Of a DNA stretch of 64,000 nt, positions 60,761-64,000 are shown in pieces. The DNA is from Ottelia alismoides (lineage: Eukaryota; Streptophyta; Magnoliopsida; Alismatales; Hydrocharitaceae), in NCBI GenBank assembly GCA_037367405.1, contig JAZKJV010010131.1, positions 310,001 to 374,000 of the forward strand, written 5' to 3'. How positions within the stretch are numbered: the stretch's first letter is position 1; each line of letters begins with the position of its first letter. Made by a program: the position numbers and the translations under genes. The notes beneath the pieces were generated by a model that was not told the DNA's origin, did not search any database, and saw nothing but the letters and a program-made list of their open reading frames with translations.

Positions 60761-61958
60761 TGATGAATCCTCATTTCATCACCTTTATTCTTTGATTTTG
60801 AACTTTAAATATTATCTTAATGCACATATATAGCATTAATTTACCAAAAATAAATACTTTATAAGTTGTACAAAATACTATAGAAAATATTGTATAAATA
60901 CTACACTTATTGTCAAAATAAAAGAATAAAGAAACGAAAAGAAGAAATGAGACATCATAGGTATTAAGTGACCCTATCCCCCGAGACTCACTCATTATGA
61001 TGACTTAGTCGAGGAATAAAGTAGGTGGAGATAGGGTGCCAAATTGTACAGAAAACACAGTCACAAAACCCTACAAAATAGGCTAATAACTACCTATTTG
61101 GGACCTATTTTATTTTTTATTATTTATTCATAAATAAATAAGCTTTGTACATGAAAATTGTATATAAAAATTCAAATTAAAATAAAAAATTGATTTCATA
61201 GAAAAATAATATACAATGTTCCTTTAATATTCTAAACAAAAAGCCAAAATCCAAATTTCCTAGACACATATCACCTTAATAAAAACTCAAAATACAGTAA
61301 AATCACCTTCAACTGTATATAACTTTTAATAAGCTATTTAATGAAGTTGGTTTCACTTAATTTGTAGTCAAGGTGTGAAAGTTAGATTTGAACCCTTATT
61401 GTATAATTTACCTCAATAAAATATTCATTTTCTTTATTTCTTATTATTTTTATATTTTTATAATTTTGTAAATATTATGTATAGTATATTTACATATTTA
61501 AAGTAGAATAAAACCATAAAGAAAACACACAAATAAAACAAGTATTCAAAATACATAGATGAAATATCTATACTTATACCTATATATTATATACCTATAT
61601 TTATTTAAGTGTGCATACATCATAAAAAAGTTCCAAAAAAATAATTATGCATATTTAAATAATTTATAAAATATATAAAATAGTTGTATAAAATAATAAA
61701 AAAATAAAATAAAAAATAAAATAAAATACATAAAATATAGTTGAATATACCTATATTTGTACTTGTAAAAAGTAACATATAATAAAATATCTCAAAAAAT
61801 ATAAAAATATGCAATAAATACTACATAAAATTAGTAATATTTTTATGTTTTGATAAAAAATTAATTAAATCAAATACTATTTTAAATTTATTTTACAAAG
61901 CATTTCTGCCTTGGAATGTCTTGGCTGCTCCACGAGGACCAACCAGGTACGAGATTTT

Positions 61959-61975
61959 GTTGACCTAGGGTCAAC
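61959..61975. promoter_or_regulatory. Inverted W-box palindrome in LTR U3 (unit 3)
   Basis: Identical to the unit 1 and unit 2 sites, upstream of the TATA box at 62180. Confidence 0.55.
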
Positions 61976-62179
61976 TGTACCTTACCCTTCCGACTTCTAT
62001 CAGAAATCATGAGTAAGCCACCTTCGCCAAATTTCCACGCCTCCATCCTTCACCCTTTGACCTCAAGACCTCCACCATCATGTAGCTGACTCATCCATGA
62101 TCTTCGACCATACCCGAATCCTCACCAACCCTCACCCATTATCACACAATCGACCCTCAAAACTCACCAAAAACTTGCC

Positions 62180-62187
62180 TATAAATA
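62180..62187 (+). promoter_or_regulatory. LTR TATA box (unit 3)
   Basis: Same TATAAATA box, sharing the downstream G variant with unit 2. Confidence 0.6.
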
Positions 62188-63877
62188 AATCACCATCGCC
62201 CTCTTTTGTCGTTTGATCCCTCTGGAGCATTTCTTTGCCTCTCAGCTCATGCATATGATTATGGCTTGGTGACAGGAAGATGGAGATGTCGAATTGCTGT
62301 GAGGAGGAGGAGTAACGGAGGAGATCCAACCATCATTGGTGCTCTGCCCGGTGGTTCTACTTGTGGCCTTCCCGGCCAGTTGAGCCCATTTTACTGATCT
62401 CTTAGGTACCCCTAGTTATTAGGTTTTGTCGAAAATATTTTGTTTCATTATTTAATTACTGTATTAATGTAAGATTTAGATCTAAACCTCGCCAGAGCTA
62501 CAGAGCTCCGGCCACTCTATTCTCCATCGTTCCACCGTGTTCTGACCTTGTTTCGCCCCGTCAACCACGCCACTATCTTCCCAACGCCTTCTTCACCATC
62601 CTATACTTCTAGTTCACCTCGATTTCATCTGGATTGAGCTAAAGGTGATCACTCCTCCGCCTTCATTGGAATAACTCCACCCACATCATCCCACCTTTAA
62701 TTTCGCCCAATAATAGACCAGATCTCATCATTTTGCCGTGTCACGCTTTTTATCTTACTTGCAGGTCTGGAAGGTGGTGTCTGAACCCTAGTTGAACTCC
62801 TAAAGCTCCTACAAGCGATGAAGGTATCCGAGGTCCCATCGATGGACCCCTGATCTCCTTGAGCCTTCCCTGAGGTGCGGATCGACCCCAACACCATTTC
62901 TCCCATATTGGCAACTTCAGGGAGTGTAGGAGTTGAGAGATAGAAGTGATCGAAATAGCTCCAGGCCGAGTTCTGCAAGTGTTCATCCAAGAGCCCTCGG
63001 AGCCGTTCGATCTTGAGCTATTCTTTGCGAGGAGCAACAAGCATTGGATCAAGAAAGAGCCAACAGTGTTCGATCTCCTCGTGAGGTCTAATCTTCGCCA
63101 TCCACATGAAGGGGTATCACACCTCCAACGCACGACACGAGTATGAGTGGAGCGCACTCAACCGTTGGATCAAGCGCTTAGGGATTAATTTACATATCAT
63201 GTCCCCCGTTTTTTTGTATTTTACATCTAGTCATGTATATTGTATTATTTTAGTTTAAAAACTTTTCGTAAAATTGCAAGTAGACCCATGTCATTTTTGC
63301 TATTTGCACTTGGGGTCCTATCCAACTCACCTCATGTGCCGTCCCACGTGTGGTGGGTATTTTGCATGGATACCCACGTGATTTGTTGTATTTAAGATTA
63401 GTTCGTAAACTTGCATATGCATTTATAATATTTTTGGAAATTGCAAAAATGATATTGATCTTTATTATAATTACATTTATGCCCTTTATAGGACATTATT
63501 TGCTGTGGTTGTTTCTTATTTATTAAAAATAGTATCCGTGCTCCAAAAAATCCACAAAAATAGGGTTAACTTCCTGTCTACACATACTTTCAAGCAACAT
63601 TTTTAGCTTTGCAATTTAGGACTTTTTTCTATTTTATAAAAATAAAAAAGAGCACTCAAATTCCTTATTTGTCATATAAAATACCAAAAAATATAAAAAA
63701 TATTTTTAAAAACTCCCAAAAATAGAGTGTGTTTATTATAGTATCTAGTACTCCCAGACCAAAAATCTATAAAAATTTAAAAGGAAAATGATAAAAAATT
63801 TTAAAACTCCATAATCCTATAAAAATATAAAAACTCTTCTAATAATCCAAAAATATTTGTTCCTATCCTATATTTTC

Positions 63878-63921
63878 ATATATATATATATGTATGTATA
63901 TATATATATATATATATATAT
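63878..63921. repeat. TA microsatellite (unit 3 allele)
   Basis: Same tract, about 44 bp, intermediate between units 1 and 2. Confidence 0.9.
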
Positions 63922-63926
63922 TAGAA

Positions 63927-64000
63927 GGGAAAAATGTGTATGCCCCCTAGGGGGAGCTAACTTAGCTCCCCTCGCCCCTTTGTGACATAATTTTTTTATT
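63927..64000. mobile_element. MULE-type foldback MITE (unit 3, truncated by window)
   Basis: Left terminal inverted repeat and first bases of the same element; the rest is outside the window. Confidence 0.8.

Larger units (their letters stand above)
30678..61371. repeat. Megasatellite unit 2 (~30.7 kb tandem unit)
   Basis: Complete second unit of 30,694 bp, 17 bp longer than unit 1. The net difference comes from a longer TA tract near 33185, a 3-bp insertion near 49144, and a shorter C tract near 50320. The junction with unit 1 has no extra sequence: the last bases before 30678 are the same LTR interior that precedes 61372. Confidence 0.97.
60761..64000 (+). mobile_element. Tat/Athila-like LTR, plus strand (3' part outside window)
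   Basis: Third copy of the LTR, beginning TGATGAATCC and cut by the window end inside the MULE foldback element. The TATA box and W-box palindrome are unchanged from the other copies. Confidence 0.65.
61372..64000. repeat. Megasatellite unit 3 (partial)
   Basis: First 2.6 kb of a third unit, cut by the end of the window inside the MULE foldback element. It carries private substitutions, for example near 61482, 61873, 62713, 62755 and 63358. It shares some variants with unit 2 against unit 1, for example G instead of A near 62198. This is therefore a distinct copy, not a re-read of either earlier unit. Confidence 0.96.

Noticed and set aside
30067..61371. One giant intact Tat/Ogre element with internal nested insertions
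   Set aside because: Only LTR, primer-binding site and a gag stub are found. No Tat pol remains, and no polypurine tract precedes either LTR start.
1..64000. Tandem structure as a pure assembly artefact
   Set aside because: Private substitutions, indels and tract-length differences in each of the three copies make a simple duplication of one read path unlikely. It is still listed for checking because I cannot see the reads.
1..64000. CRISPR array, bacterial operons, phage or organelle origin
   Set aside because: No spaced short repeats, no dense coding, and all recognisable coding remnants belong to plant transposons.
1..64000. rDNA-type repeat unit
   Set aside because: A ~30-kb unit invites the idea, but no rRNA-like sequence is present anywhere in the unit.

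Overview
The window is nuclear heterochromatin from a flowering plant. The evidence is a set of plant-type transposable elements lying inside one another: a Tekay/Del-type chromovirus, a second chromovirus that looks CRM-like, large Tat/Athila-type LTRs, a CACTA terminus, Mutator-like (MULE) foldback elements, a hAT-type element, an L1-type LINE and a Copia LTR. I see no intact host gene, no rRNA and no tRNA. I cannot place the species; monocot versus eudicot is open.

The dominant feature is architecture. The whole window is one tandem array with a unit of about 30.7 kb. Unit 1 occupies 1-30677, unit 2 occupies 30678-61371, and unit 3 begins at 61372 and runs off the end. Units match almost base for base. 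They differ by scattered, mostly C-to-T/G-to-A substitutions, by a few indels, and by TA and poly-C tract lengths. Unit boundaries are arbitrary because both array ends lie outside the window.

Layout of one unit (unit 1 coordinates): 1-3638, plus-strand Tat/Athila-like LTR (its 5' part is the end of the preceding unit, as at 30067-30677), carrying a 380-bp MULE foldback element; 3641-3962, decayed primer-binding site and gag start; 4120-4392, a second MULE foldback element; 4617-10803, minus-strand Tekay-type element (LTR, then decayed integrase/chromodomain, RNase H, RT and protease remnant), truncated before gag; 10804-14107, minus-strand relative of the Tat/Athila LTR, convergent with the first; 14108-17129, plus-strand CRM-like pol with four stops and a frameshift, truncated before gag; 17130 to about 18060, its 3' LTR; 19267-20718, a Pack-MULE-like element with a GC-rich interior; 23137-24392, L1-type LINE remnant; 24448-24660, Copia LTR with primer-binding site; 25733-26250, C2H2 zinc-finger pseudogene; 26381-27206, hAT-type element with 8-bp target duplication; 27933-28340, a second LTR-start copy interrupted by a CACTA terminus at 28341; 28670-29170, CT-rich minisatellite.

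Nothing here works together as a pathway. All coding remnants are dead, and most breaks are shared between units, so decay preceded amplification. A few stops are private to one unit, so decay continued afterwards. The observations most worth following are the ~30.7-kb megasatellite itself, an inverted W-box palindrome kept in two otherwise strongly diverged LTRs, the convergent LTR arrangement, and the near-perfect foldbacks as possible small-RNA sources.
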